Part shown: positions 8,247 through 16,508 of the stretch, piece after piece | Numbering within the stretch: the stretch's first letter is position 1 | How the letters are laid out: each line of letters starts with the position of its first letter | NCBI GenBank assembly: GCA_029239355.1 | Contig: JAQZAZ010000039.1 | Coordinates: 1 to 36,761, forward strand | Direction of reading: 5' to 3' | Source: Sphingobacterium sp. | GTDB taxonomy: Bacteria > Bacteroidota > Bacteroidia > Sphingobacteriales > Sphingobacteriaceae | DNA length: 36,761 nucleotides | Notes under the pieces: model-generated | What the model was told of the DNA's origin: nothing | The model's input: only the letters and a program-made list of their open reading frames with translations | Database searches by the model: none | Translations under genes and position numbers: made by a program

Positions 8247-9356
8247 ATGGAATTGACAAATTTATTTACACCCTTTGACCATAAAGGTTTAGCCCTGCAA
8301 AACCGTATCGTGATGTCTTCATTGACACGCAGCAGAACTGAGAATGCAGCGTTGGCACCAACAGAACTTCATGCAGAATATTATGCCCAGAGAGCTTCCG
8401 CCGGCCTGATAATTACAGAAAGTGCATGGGTCAGTCAGGATGCAATGGGCTATATTAATATTCCCGGTATTTACACACAGGAGCAAATAAACGGATGGAA
8501 AAATGTTACCGAAGCAGTACACATGAACGGTGGGAAAATTTTTCTGCAACTAGCGCATAGCGGATCGGTATCACATTCTGATTTTTTTAACGGAAAGCTG
8601 CCGAAGGGCCCGTCTGAAATCAATCCACAAGAAAAATCTTTTACACCTAACGGGTTTAAAGATACGGAAACACCGGAGGAATTATCTCTCGCGGACATCC
8701 GTAAAATAGTCAGTGATTACAGGTCTGCGGCGGAAAATGCATTTAAGGCTGGATTTGACGGCATTGAAATCCATGCACAGCTTTCTACCTTGATCCCTCA
8801 GTTTCTCAGCAAGGCTACTAACCAGAGAAAAGATTTATATGGAGGGGACATCGAAAACCGTTCAAAGATTCTTTTTGAGATACTGGCTGCTGTAAGCCAG
8901 GTGTGGGGTGAAGGCAGAGTAGGATTAAAATTCACTCCTGCGGCTTACAATCCTGGCATTATCCGACCTGATAGTGAGACACTAAATGATTACGGATACC
9001 TGATGCAGCGATTAAACGAGCATCGCCTCGCTTACCTCCACATCGTTGGTCCTGCAAGAGATTTATCAGATACACCTCTGGCAGAAATAGGTTCAGACTA
9101 TTTTGGCTTTTTCAGAACTCATTTCAATGGTATCCTCATGGTCAACCTTGGTTTTGACCAAAAAAGTGCCAATGAAATCCTGGCATCAGGAAAAGCTGAC
9201 CTGGTATCATTTGGTACATTATTTATCGCTAATCCCGATCTGCCCGAAAGATTTATAAATGGCTGGCCGCTTGCTCTTTCCAATCCGGCAACCTATTATA
9301 CCGGAGGTAAAAAAGGATATACCGATTATCCGAAATTCCAGTTTTATCAAGAATAA
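8247..9356 (+). CDS. Old Yellow Enzyme family flavin oxidoreductase homologue, altered active site
   Basis: A 369-residue NADH:flavin oxidoreductase/NemA-like TIM barrel. ATG 8247 gives MELTNLFTPF, the normal family start; the in-frame upstream ATG at 8187 is unlikely. Family signatures include NRIVMSSLTRSR, YYAQRASAGLIITE, the QFLSKATNQRKDLYGGDIEN segment and YTDYPKF at the end. In active members the substrate-binding motif reads HxxH/N-G-Y; here it is HAQLSTL, so the second His/Asn is Leu and the proton-donating Tyr is Thr. It may therefore use another substrate or have lost ene-reduction. It is divergent from the HxlR gene. Confidence 0.9.
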   Translation: MELTNLFTPFDHKGLALQNRIVMSSLTRSRTENAALAPTELHAEYYAQRASAGLIITESAWVSQDAMGYINIPGIYTQEQINGWKNVTEAVHMNGGKIFLQLAHSGSVSHSDFFNGKLPKGPSEINPQEKSFTPNGFKDTETPEELSLADIRKIVSDYRSAAENAFKAGFDGIEIHAQLSTLIPQFLSKATNQRKDLYGGDIENRSKILFEILAAVSQVWGEGRVGLKFTPAAYNPGIIRPDSETLNDYGYLMQRLNEHRLAYLHIVGPARDLSDTPLAEIGSDYFGFFRTHFNGILMVNLGFDQKSANEILASGKADLVSFGTLFIANPDLPERFINGWPLALSNPATYYTGGKKGYTDYPKFQFYQE

Positions 9357-9432
9357 TCAGCTTATAAAGTTGCCTGAATAAAGAAATTTTTTCAACAAAA
9401 TTATGAATGTATTGATAATTGATATTTAAATA

Positions 9433-10326
9433 ATGATTGATAAAAAAAACTATTTGTTAGCCTTATTAGGCCTTTTTACAACGGGTTGGGCATCTGCGCA
9501 AATCGAAACACCCGAACTCCGAGAACTTCGTCAGGGAAAGGAATATAATATTTCTCAGAAGCAGACATTTCCTGATTTCTCTTATCAGTCTTCTGACCAT
9601 GCAGATCTAACAAAGATCCGAACGAAATACGGTCTTGATGCCATTGCCGGAAAAGGAAGTGATATTCAAAGAGCAAAAAGGCTGTTGAAGTGGTTCCATG
9701 AGGAGGTCCCTCACAATGATGCCCCGAATATCGAATCCCTAAACGCCATAAGCATTATCGATAGCTACCGCAGTAAAAAGCAGGCGCATGGATGCTATCC
9801 GCTTTCCATTGCGATGAATGAAGTGTTCCTGGCCATGGGATTCCAGTCCAGAACCGTGATCTGCTTTTCAGGGAGATATCCTAGCCCGGAAGGAGGACAT
9901 GTAATCAATTCTGTGTATATCCCTTCCCTAAAAAAATGGATCTATATGGATCCACAGGATAATGCTTACATAATGGATGAAAATGATAATCTGCTCAGTA
10001 TTGCAGAAGTACGTGAACGCTTAATAAACGGAGGCGTGTTAAAACTGAACGCAGACGCAAACTATCATGGAAAGGCTGACGATATTAACGATTACCTCTA
10101 CACCTTTATGGCCAAAAACCTTTATAGGTTGATCTGCCCGCTGAAAAGTGAGTTTGGCTCGCAGACACGTGCAAAAGGAAGAACAATACAATATGTAGAA
10201 CTCCTGCCTGTAGCCAGTAAAGATCCGGTCGTTGACGGATTTGAAACAAATACGAATGCTAAAACAGGTGTCAACGTCATTAATTTTCACACTAATAATG
10301 ACGGGCTTTTCTGGAAAAAACCATAA
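9433..10326 (+). CDS. Secreted transglutaminase-like protein
   Basis: A 297-residue protein with a Sec signal peptide (LLALLGLFTTGWASA, cleavage near Ala22/Gln23). The transglutaminase-like papain-fold triad is visible: Cys121 in AHGCYPLSIAM, His156 in EGGHVINSVYI and Asp173 in WIYMDPQDN. The preceding helix AKRLLKWFHEEVPHND also fits. Bacterial members are usually cysteine peptidases or amidases acting outside the cytoplasm. It follows the Old Yellow Enzyme gene by 76 bp on the same strand, so it may be expressed with it, but a functional link is not evident. Confidence 0.82.
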   Translation: MIDKKNYLLALLGLFTTGWASAQIETPELRELRQGKEYNISQKQTFPDFSYQSSDHADLTKIRTKYGLDAIAGKGSDIQRAKRLLKWFHEEVPHNDAPNIESLNAISIIDSYRSKKQAHGCYPLSIAMNEVFLAMGFQSRTVICFSGRYPSPEGGHVINSVYIPSLKKWIYMDPQDNAYIMDENDNLLSIAEVRERLINGGVLKLNADANYHGKADDINDYLYTFMAKNLYRLICPLKSEFGSQTRAKGRTIQYVELLPVASKDPVVDGFETNTNAKTGVNVINFHTNNDGLFWKKP

Positions 10327-10343
10327 TCCTCATTTTGGATTAT
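10323..10343 (+). terminator. Weak hairpin at the end of the transglutaminase-like gene
   Basis: ATAATCC (10323-10329) pairs with GGATTAT (10337-10343) around a 7-nt loop and overlaps the TAA stop. No T-run follows directly, so this is only a possible terminator. Confidence 0.3.
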
Positions 10344-10430
10344 CAATCCCTTAATCTGGTTTATTCGTTGGCCGCTATACAGTAGATATTTGCAGTATCA
10401 AAAGTGTTAAACAAATTAAATATCAAAAAA

Positions 10431-11261
10431 ATGAACAAAACAGTATTGATCACTGGCACATCATCCGGCTTTGGAGCCGCAACTGCAAATTATTTCGCTG
10501 CTAAAGACTGGAACGTCATCGCAACTATGAGAGATACCAGTAAAGATGGAAATCTTGACAAGTCAGAAAATATCTTTATTACTCAATTGGATGTTCAGGA
10601 TAAGGATTCTATTGATAGAGCAATCAGTGAGGGAATAAACCACTTCGGAAATATTGATGTCGTTGTAAATAATGCGGGATATGGTCTTTTTGGAATTTTT
10701 GAAAGTGCATCCCGTGAAGCCATCCAAACCCAATTTGACGTGAATGTATTTGGGGCAATGGACGTAACAAGAGCGGTTTTACCTCATTTTCGTTCTCAAA
10801 AATCAGGCACTATTATCAATGTTAGTTCAGGTGCTGGTGCCATCGGTTTCCCTATGGCTTCGATTTACAGTTCATCAAAATTTGCTTTGGAAGGATGGAC
10901 TGAAGGATTACGATATGAGCTGGCGTCATTAGGTATTGCTGCAAAAATCATTGAACCGGGGGGAGCTCCGCAGACCGGCTTTATGAACCGTACGGGTGAT
11001 GAAGGTTTAGGCCTACAATTGATCGAAGATTATCTTCCTTTTTTAGAGCAAATTGGTAAAGTTTATGGTGGAATGGCAGGAGCAGCAGATGCTGACGCGG
11101 TAGAAAAAGTGGTACAAGCCATTTACGAAGCTGCTACTGACGGAACTGACCGCTTGCGTTATTCTCCTACTAACGACATCAAGCTTATTCTGGATGCACG
11201 AAGAAATACCTCTGAAGAAGAATATCAGGCGTTTACAAACAATATTTTTCTATCCAAATAA
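10431..11261 (+). CDS. SDR oxidoreductase
   Basis: A 276-residue classical SDR. ATG 10431 starts NKTVLITGTSSGFG; an ATG-less extension from 10404 adds nine residues and is less likely. NNAGYG, the VSSGAG serine region and YSSSK are intact, and EPGGAPQTGFMNRTG replaces the usual PG-x-x-x-T. Sequence is close to the next gene, which starts 8 bp later, so the two look like tandem duplicates in one operon. Similar proteins are annotated as oxidoreductases of unknown substrate that act with AraC-type regulators, as here. Confidence 0.92.
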   Translation: MNKTVLITGTSSGFGAATANYFAAKDWNVIATMRDTSKDGNLDKSENIFITQLDVQDKDSIDRAISEGINHFGNIDVVVNNAGYGLFGIFESASREAIQTQFDVNVFGAMDVTRAVLPHFRSQKSGTIINVSSGAGAIGFPMASIYSSSKFALEGWTEGLRYELASLGIAAKIIEPGGAPQTGFMNRTGDEGLGLQLIEDYLPFLEQIGKVYGGMAGAADADAVEKVVQAIYEAATDGTDRLRYSPTNDIKLILDARRNTSEEEYQAFTNNIFLSK

Positions 11262-11269
11262 GCAGATCA

Positions 11270-12076
11270 ATGAAAACAATATTTATAACAGGGGCATCTT
11301 CCGGTTTGGGAAAAGCAACAGCAAAGTTATTGGCATCCAAAGGATGGAATGTAATTGCAACGATGAGGCATCCTGAAAAAGAAACTGAACTGAATGTAAT
11401 CAAAAATATCCATCTTTTACAGTTAGATGTGACAGATCTTTCATCTATTGAAAAGGCGGTAATGGCTGCTGTTCAAATTGGGCCTGTAGACGTTGTTTTC
11501 AATAATGCAGGATACGGTCTGACAGGCCCATTGGAAGGATACCGAGATGACCAGATTACACGACAGTTCGATACGAATGTTTTGGGCGTAATCAGGGTGA
11601 CAGAGGCATTTCTTCCTCATTTAAGGGAAAAACGTAGTGGCTTAATTATCAGTACGACCTCTATAGGCGGACTGGTAGCCTTCCCATTTGCTTCTATTTA
11701 CCATGCGACAAAGTGGGCTATTGAAGGTTGGAGTGAAAGCCTATCTTTTGAGCTAGCTGCACATAATATTCAGATAAAGACCATTTCTCCTGGCGGAATT
11801 GCCACTGATTTTATGAGCAGGTCTTTAGATTTTGGTAAGCATGAGGCCTATGCAGAGCAGTTTGACAAGTTTTTAGCAAGCTTTGAAAATAATGAAAGCC
11901 CGCTTCAATTTTCAACTGCTGAATCTATTGCCGCCATAGTTTACGAAGCAATAACCGATGCTAAAGATCAACTCCGCTATCTTGCAGGCAATGATGCCAT
12001 ATCGACATATCAGAAAAGATTAGATATTGGTCCGGAAAAATTCAGAAAACTCATTGCAAAAGGATTAGCTGGCTAA
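11270..12076 (+). CDS. SDR oxidoreductase, tandem paralogue
   Basis: A 268-residue classical SDR with TGASSGLG, NNAGYG, STTSIGG and YHATK, and SPGGIATDF in the cofactor loop. Shared stretches with the upstream SDR (KGWNVIATMR against KDWNVIATMR, FNNAGYGL against VNNAGYGL, FASIY against MASIY) point to gene duplication. Its start is 8 bp after the preceding stop. The AraC gene follows 69 bp downstream on the same strand. Substrate unknown. Confidence 0.92.
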   Translation: MKTIFITGASSGLGKATAKLLASKGWNVIATMRHPEKETELNVIKNIHLLQLDVTDLSSIEKAVMAAVQIGPVDVVFNNAGYGLTGPLEGYRDDQITRQFDTNVLGVIRVTEAFLPHLREKRSGLIISTTSIGGLVAFPFASIYHATKWAIEGWSESLSFELAAHNIQIKTISPGGIATDFMSRSLDFGKHEAYAEQFDKFLASFENNESPLQFSTAESIAAIVYEAITDAKDQLRYLAGNDAISTYQKRLDIGPEKFRKLIAKGLAG

Positions 12077-12145
12077 GTCCGCTGTAGTTAAAAATAGCTA
12101 ATTTTACACTATCAATTCCTATTTAATAAAATTCATAAATTAATC

Positions 12146-13063
12146 ATGATCGATAAATCAGTTAAAAAAAAGGAACTGCATTATTATAAGTCAATTAGTG
12201 ATTTATGTAGAGGGCTGGGTGTTGCCAGCCCTCTACATCCCCTTATCGTTTCTGTCAATCATGCTGACATTTCTTCGGAATCGGAAGTACGATACCTTGT
12301 TCACGATTTTTATATGGTATCCTATAAAAGTAACTTGAAGGGCAAATTGAAATATGGGCAGAGCTACTATGATTTTGATGAAGGGGGACTGATATTTGTA
12401 GCCCCGGGACAGGCTCTTTCCGTTGTTGATGATGACGTGTGTAGTGGACGTAGCCTATTCGTCCATCCAGATTTTTTTGCTGGACACCCACTTGCGAGGT
12501 CAATAACAAAATTCGGATTTTTCAGCTACAATATAAATGAAGCGCTTCATCTTTCAGAAAAAGAAAGAAATAAAGTGCTGAACATTTTTGATAATATCAA
12601 GGAAGAAATCGAAACGGCAATAGACGATACAAGCCAGGAACTGATTATTTCATACCTGGAAGTTTTGCTTAATTACAGCAACCGCTATTATAAGCGGCAG
12701 TTTATAACCAGAAAGGCAATAAGTAGCCCTTTAATAGAGCGTTTTGAAACACTGCTCAAAAACTATTACGAAGATGAGCAGTCCATACAGAATGGTATTC
12801 CATCAGTTAGCTATTTTTCGGCTTTGCTCAATGTATCATATGGCTATCTTGGTGATCTGTTAAGAAATATGACCGGAATGAATACGCAGCAGCACATCCA
12901 CGCCAAACTGATCGAAGTTGCCAAGCAGAAGCTTTCTACATCAGAACTTACTGCAGCTGAAATTGCATATGAACTGGGGTTCGAGTATCCTCAATCATTT
13001 AATAAACTCTTCAAAAATAAGACGGGATTGACCCCATTGCAATTTAGGGAACGGCTCAATTAG
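12146..13063 (+). CDS. AraC family transcriptional regulator
   Basis: A 305-residue AraC regulator of the same subfamily as the one at 33779-34693: both contain PLHPLI, KYGQ-YYDF-EGGL, FFSY, LLNYSNR-Y-RQFITRKA and an AraC HTH ending (EIAYELGFEYPQSFNKLFK, residues about 270-290). The N-terminal half is the sensing domain. It follows the two SDR genes, and the paralogue at the right also follows an SDR, so each probably controls its upstream neighbour. The early coding region carries a 14-bp perfect hairpin (12205-12238). It stops at TAG. Confidence 0.93.
   Translation: MIDKSVKKKELHYYKSISDLCRGLGVASPLHPLIVSVNHADISSESEVRYLVHDFYMVSYKSNLKGKLKYGQSYYDFDEGGLIFVAPGQALSVVDDDVCSGRSLFVHPDFFAGHPLARSITKFGFFSYNINEALHLSEKERNKVLNIFDNIKEEIETAIDDTSQELIISYLEVLLNYSNRYYKRQFITRKAISSPLIERFETLLKNYYEDEQSIQNGIPSVSYFSALLNVSYGYLGDLLRNMTGMNTQQHIHAKLIEVAKQKLSTSELTAAEIAYELGFEYPQSFNKLFKNKTGLTPLQFRERLN
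12205..12238 (+). repeat. Perfect 14-bp inverted repeat inside a coding region
   Basis: ATGTAGAGGGCTGG (12205-12218), a 6-nt loop GTGTTG, and CCAGCCCTCTACAT (12225-12238) form a GC-rich hairpin in codons 21-31 of the AraC gene. The same codons in the paralogue at 33.8 kb do not form one, so the structure is not forced by the protein sequence. Confidence 0.85.
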
Positions 13064-13169
13064 GTTATCCATGAACTAAAAAAAATTATGATTATACAGG
13101 GAATAAAATTTGCTCTTGTATTTTATTCTCTGCTAATTTTTATTCTGTCCAAAAATATTAAAATAATAT

Positions 13170-14297
13170 ATGCGCATCTTAAAAAACCTTCAGACCCTAT
13201 TTCTGATCATAGTGGCCAGTGCAAATGTGTGTGCTCAGAATATCCAGCAAAAAATAAAAAATATTGTTGATTCCACTTACGCTGCTAATCCAAAAGCAGT
13301 TGGTTTTGCACTCTATGTTGAAGCGCCGGACCAAAAGTTATCTTTTGGCTATGCCACAGGTTATGAAAACAGAGATACCAAACATAAACTCTCCACAGAT
13401 CAGCCTGTACTGATAGCAAGTTCAACCAAGCCCTATGTGGCGGCATCCATATTAAGACTTGTTGAAAAAAGAAAACTTGACATCGAGCAACCCATCAAAG
13501 ATTATCTGAGCCAGCGATCAGAAACAGAACTTACCCAGGCAGGTTATAATACATCCCGTATAACGATAAAGAATCTACTCTCACATACTTCAGGCATCAG
13601 GGATTATGTCGACGCCGAATATTTCAAATTTATTGGTGAGCACCCAAAATACGCATGGACCAGGGACGAACAGGTCGCTAGGGCTACTAGGCTTGGAAAA
13701 CCGCTTTCACAGCCGGGCGAAGGTTTTAAATATGCAGATATCAACTATGTACTTCTAACCGAAATAATTGAAAATATTACCCATCACCCCTATTATCTTT
13801 CGATCAGAAAGCTGCTACGCTACAAAGGAAATGGACTGCTGATTACACGCTTTGGCAAGTTTGAAAAAGAAAGAAAAAATACTCCTGAACAAGCCCACCA
13901 ATATTGGGATGAATTTGGATGGGATACTTATAATCTTGATCCATCTTGGGACTTATATGGGGGTGGTGGCATAATTACCAATGTAAAAGAAATGTCAAGC
14001 TATTTTCAAAAACTGTTCAATGGAAAGATTATTAAAAATAAAGAAGTACTCGCTTTAATGACACAAGATGTTCCTCCTAATTTAGAGGTGAATTATTGCC
14101 TTGGAATCCGAAAAATCAAATACGCAGGGCTTTTAGGCCACAATCACGGAGGAGGCTTAGGAACAGACCTTGTTTATATTCCCCAATTGAATGCCTCCGT
14201 ATCCATCGTGGCCCTCGAGGCTGGACATCGCCCTGTTGCTGTTGACATCAGTAAAAAGATAGTCGAGCTTTTAAAGACAGTAAAAAGTCCAGGGTAA
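13170..14297 (+). CDS. Secreted serine hydrolase, class C beta-lactamase fold
   Basis: A 375-residue protein with a signal peptide (LFLIIVASANVCA, cleavage near Ala22). It has the beta-lactamase/DD-peptidase-like nucleophile motif SSTK (Ser84, Lys87), NLLSHTSGIRDY after it, YADINYVL where class C enzymes have YxN (Asp in the third position), and HNHGGGLGTD near the C-terminus as the KTG/HxG equivalent. Such proteins are usually peptidases or esterases of the periplasm, not antibiotic-destroying lactamases. It stands about 100 bp after the AraC gene; regulation by that protein is possible. Confidence 0.87.
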   Translation: MRILKNLQTLFLIIVASANVCAQNIQQKIKNIVDSTYAANPKAVGFALYVEAPDQKLSFGYATGYENRDTKHKLSTDQPVLIASSTKPYVAASILRLVEKRKLDIEQPIKDYLSQRSETELTQAGYNTSRITIKNLLSHTSGIRDYVDAEYFKFIGEHPKYAWTRDEQVARATRLGKPLSQPGEGFKYADINYVLLTEIIENITHHPYYLSIRKLLRYKGNGLLITRFGKFEKERKNTPEQAHQYWDEFGWDTYNLDPSWDLYGGGGIITNVKEMSSYFQKLFNGKIIKNKEVLALMTQDVPPNLEVNYCLGIRKIKYAGLLGHNHGGGLGTDLVYIPQLNASVSIVALEAGHRPVAVDISKKIVELLKTVKSPG

Positions 14298-14319
14298 ATG
14301 TGTTTAAATTAATGATAAT

Positions 14320-14687
14320 ATGTATAAGACGGTTTTTGATTATATTGAACGCCATAGTATAAGAGCAAGCTCTCTAATGAAGAAAAGTTGGAAATAGAGG
14401 GCTTAATGGTGCCGATTAAGATAAAAAAGGAACACTATTTTCTTAAAGAAAGTCAGGTCAGTGAATATGCCGGATTTGTAGTCAAGGGGGCATTACGTAT
14501 GTTCAGTATAGATGAGAATGGTAATGATTGTATTCATCAGTTGTATATTGAAGACTGGTGGGCAGTCGACATGAAGAGCTATATGAGTTTGAAACCTTCC
14601 GATTTTTTTATTGAGGCTTCGTCCGGGATAACTTTTTCACTACCTATCCGCTGGAATCCTGTCAGTTTTCAATCCATCGATAATTAA
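14320..14687 (+). pseudogene. Crp/Fnr regulator remnant
   Basis: ATG 14320 opens YKTVFDYIERHS, a standard Bacteroidota Crp-family N-terminus, but that frame meets a TAG within 25 codons. The adjacent frame continues as SNEEKLEIEGLMVPIK, then YAGFVVKGALRMFSID and HQLYIEDWWAVDMKS, the cyclic-nucleotide-binding-like fold. One frameshift near 14350 therefore splits the gene, at a small inverted repeat AGAGC-AA-GCTCT. After DFFIEA the homology ends, and about 100 residues including the HTH are missing. It is a non-functional fragment whose 3' end was replaced near 14610-14690. Confidence 0.75.
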
Positions 14688-14698
14688 CTTTGTTGAGG

Positions 14699-15928
14699 TC
14701 ATAGTATGTCACATTTGTCTGTATTGATAAAAGAGAAATCGTCTGCAATAATATAAGTACCAGCAGTATATGTCTTCAGATCGATTTTATAGTATTTTTT
14801 GTATCCCTCTGTCCATTCTGATTTAAGTGAGACGGACTCTTCCCGAAAGTTTTGTGATTTAGAAAATTGATAGTTGACTCCATTATTAAAAATGCCTTTA
14901 AAATAGATCAATTTAAACTGTGGTATGTGGCCATAATCCTGAGCCGTTATTTTCTTCAATTCTGCCTGAATTTGCTCATCTGAGGATTTTTCTCTAGGAT
15001 TTGAATTCAAGTATTTCATCATCGCCACCTCTTTCTTTTCATCATAGTCGTCATATAGGTACAGGCTGTCATTGCACAGGAGAAAGGTTCGCTTTCGCAT
15101 AAACTGAACGTAGACATTGCCATCCCCCTGATTATAGAGCGGGTATTCGAATACGTTAAAATCCTTTTTGGAAAAGGCTTCCTTGAGTCGGCGGAGATTG
15201 TATTGCATCCCCCCACCGGAGGAATAGATAGTGATGGTGTCTCCTTTGATCATACGATAGGCATGTTTTTCGGGACAATTCTGAAAATATTCAAAACCTT
15301 CAGGGCATCGCGGATTATCAAAAGTAATATTATTGGCAGCCAACCATGTTGCCGTTTCCCTTTCGAGATCATTTTGCGGATTACGGCCCTTGACATTCTC
15401 CATATTAAGAACGGCCTGACTCCGACTATAGTCATAAACGGCCTGACCGTATGTTTTCCCCTGGTTTTGTTCATTGTATATAAATGACCGTAGTTCGCGA
15501 AGGTCGTAATGTAATAGTTGTGCCATTGCCTGCAAACCGTGTACAAATGTAGAATCATTCTCCAACTTTGGATCAATGGACCTGTCTTTATAGACCGAAG
15601 TGAGAATTAGAAAATAACGTGTCTGTAGGTACTGTGACGTCTTTTTTGATTCTTTAATATAATCTACAATATCACTTAGGTGCTCTTTTTCATTTTTCGC
15701 CCCTACAAGACTAAATGTCAACAGATGTAGCATTTCAGGCTTAAAGGTGAGCTGACGGTCGATAGAATCTGTATCGGCCAATGTGTAGATCGTAGCGAGG
15801 TTTTCATCAATGCTGGCTGTGGTCGCTTTAATAGTTTTTAGCTGTTGATACGTCGTCGGCTTCTGTGCAAGAACAATCTGTGAACAGGAAACCAGCAAAA
15901 GTATAAGTAGTTTTTTAATCAATATCAT
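14699..15928 (-). CDS. Secreted protein of unknown function
   Basis: A 409-residue protein with a Sec signal peptide (KKLLILLLVSCSQIVLA, cleavage before Gln22). I do not recognise a domain. The first third is helical, and the middle has a small Cys pair (RCPEGFEYFQNCPEK) and a beta-rich segment. A Tyr/Asp-rich stretch (NDSLYLYDDYDEK) occurs near residue 290. It is a single minus-strand gene upstream of nothing obvious, and its end faces the Crp remnant. It could be a periplasmic or surface protein; no function is proposed. Confidence 0.7.
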   Translation of the reverse strand: MILIKKLLILLLVSCSQIVLAQKPTTYQQLKTIKATTASIDENLATIYTLADTDSIDRQLTFKPEMLHLLTFSLVGAKNEKEHLSDIVDYIKESKKTSQYLQTRYFLILTSVYKDRSIDPKLENDSTFVHGLQAMAQLLHYDLRELRSFIYNEQNQGKTYGQAVYDYSRSQAVLNMENVKGRNPQNDLERETATWLAANNITFDNPRCPEGFEYFQNCPEKHAYRMIKGDTITIYSSGGGMQYNLRRLKEAFSKKDFNVFEYPLYNQGDGNVYVQFMRKRTFLLCNDSLYLYDDYDEKKEVAMMKYLNSNPREKSSDEQIQAELKKITAQDYGHIPQFKLIYFKGIFNNGVNYQFSKSQNFREESVSLKSEWTEGYKKYYKIDLKTYTAGTYIIADDFSFINTDKCDIL

Positions 15929-16508
15929 GTTAAACGGTCAATTATATATTAGCTTTGCTATAATAAATCAGGCATTTAGATACTTGTCAAAAGTTATAGA
16001 ATAATTGCGAATACTCTTATCAAAATATTCTTTAGCGTATCTTTCAACTTCATAAAATATAGATTCGGACAATAACCCATGTTTGGGCATCTACTCCAAA
16101 ATATTTCCCCAGATGCCAAAGCAACTACATCGTATCAAGATACAAAATAGTCTGCTCAAATTTAGCATGAATACATAGCCTCAAGATAGAAAAATATGTT
16201 TATGGGGTATCCTATTATCGAAATGATCAAATGGAACTTCTTATTGAAACAAGAAGTTTAGGACGAACATTGGAATTTATTGATTTGCCATATTCTTTTG
16301 TTTTTATATGTATAGCAAAAGTATGGCTGTGGTCGTAGTTATCTGAGGAAAACAAAGGCTATGTATGCGGTATGGGAGAGATACCGAAAAGTCTATGAAA
16401 TCATGCATTTTAAGCTACATCTTATAAACAAAAAATGAGGTATGAATATGCGAAGGAAAAAATTGGGATGGAAAAAATGATTATTTATCAGTTTATTTTT
16501 ATTGTCAA
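15929..16508. other. Intergenic with repeat copy 1
   Basis: A 580-bp AT-rich region between the secreted protein gene and the end of the CDC-like operon. It contains the 115-bp repeat copy at 16279-16393. The rest shows no convincing gene; short plus-strand frames through the repeat are not conserved in the second copy. No strong terminator for the operon was found. Confidence 0.5.
16279..16393 (+). repeat. Long direct repeat, copy 1
   Basis: Starts abruptly at ATTGATTTGCCATATTC and ends near ATACCGAAAAGT. It matches 23448-23557 in the same orientation. Inside are an imperfect pairing of CCATATTCTTTTG with CAAAAGTATGG and a perfect hairpin CGGTAT-GGGAGAG-ATACCG (16368-16386). Confidence 0.85.

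Noticed and set aside
13088..13270. 60-codon frame at the start of the serine hydrolase
   Set aside because: Overlaps the signal peptide of a well-supported gene in another frame.
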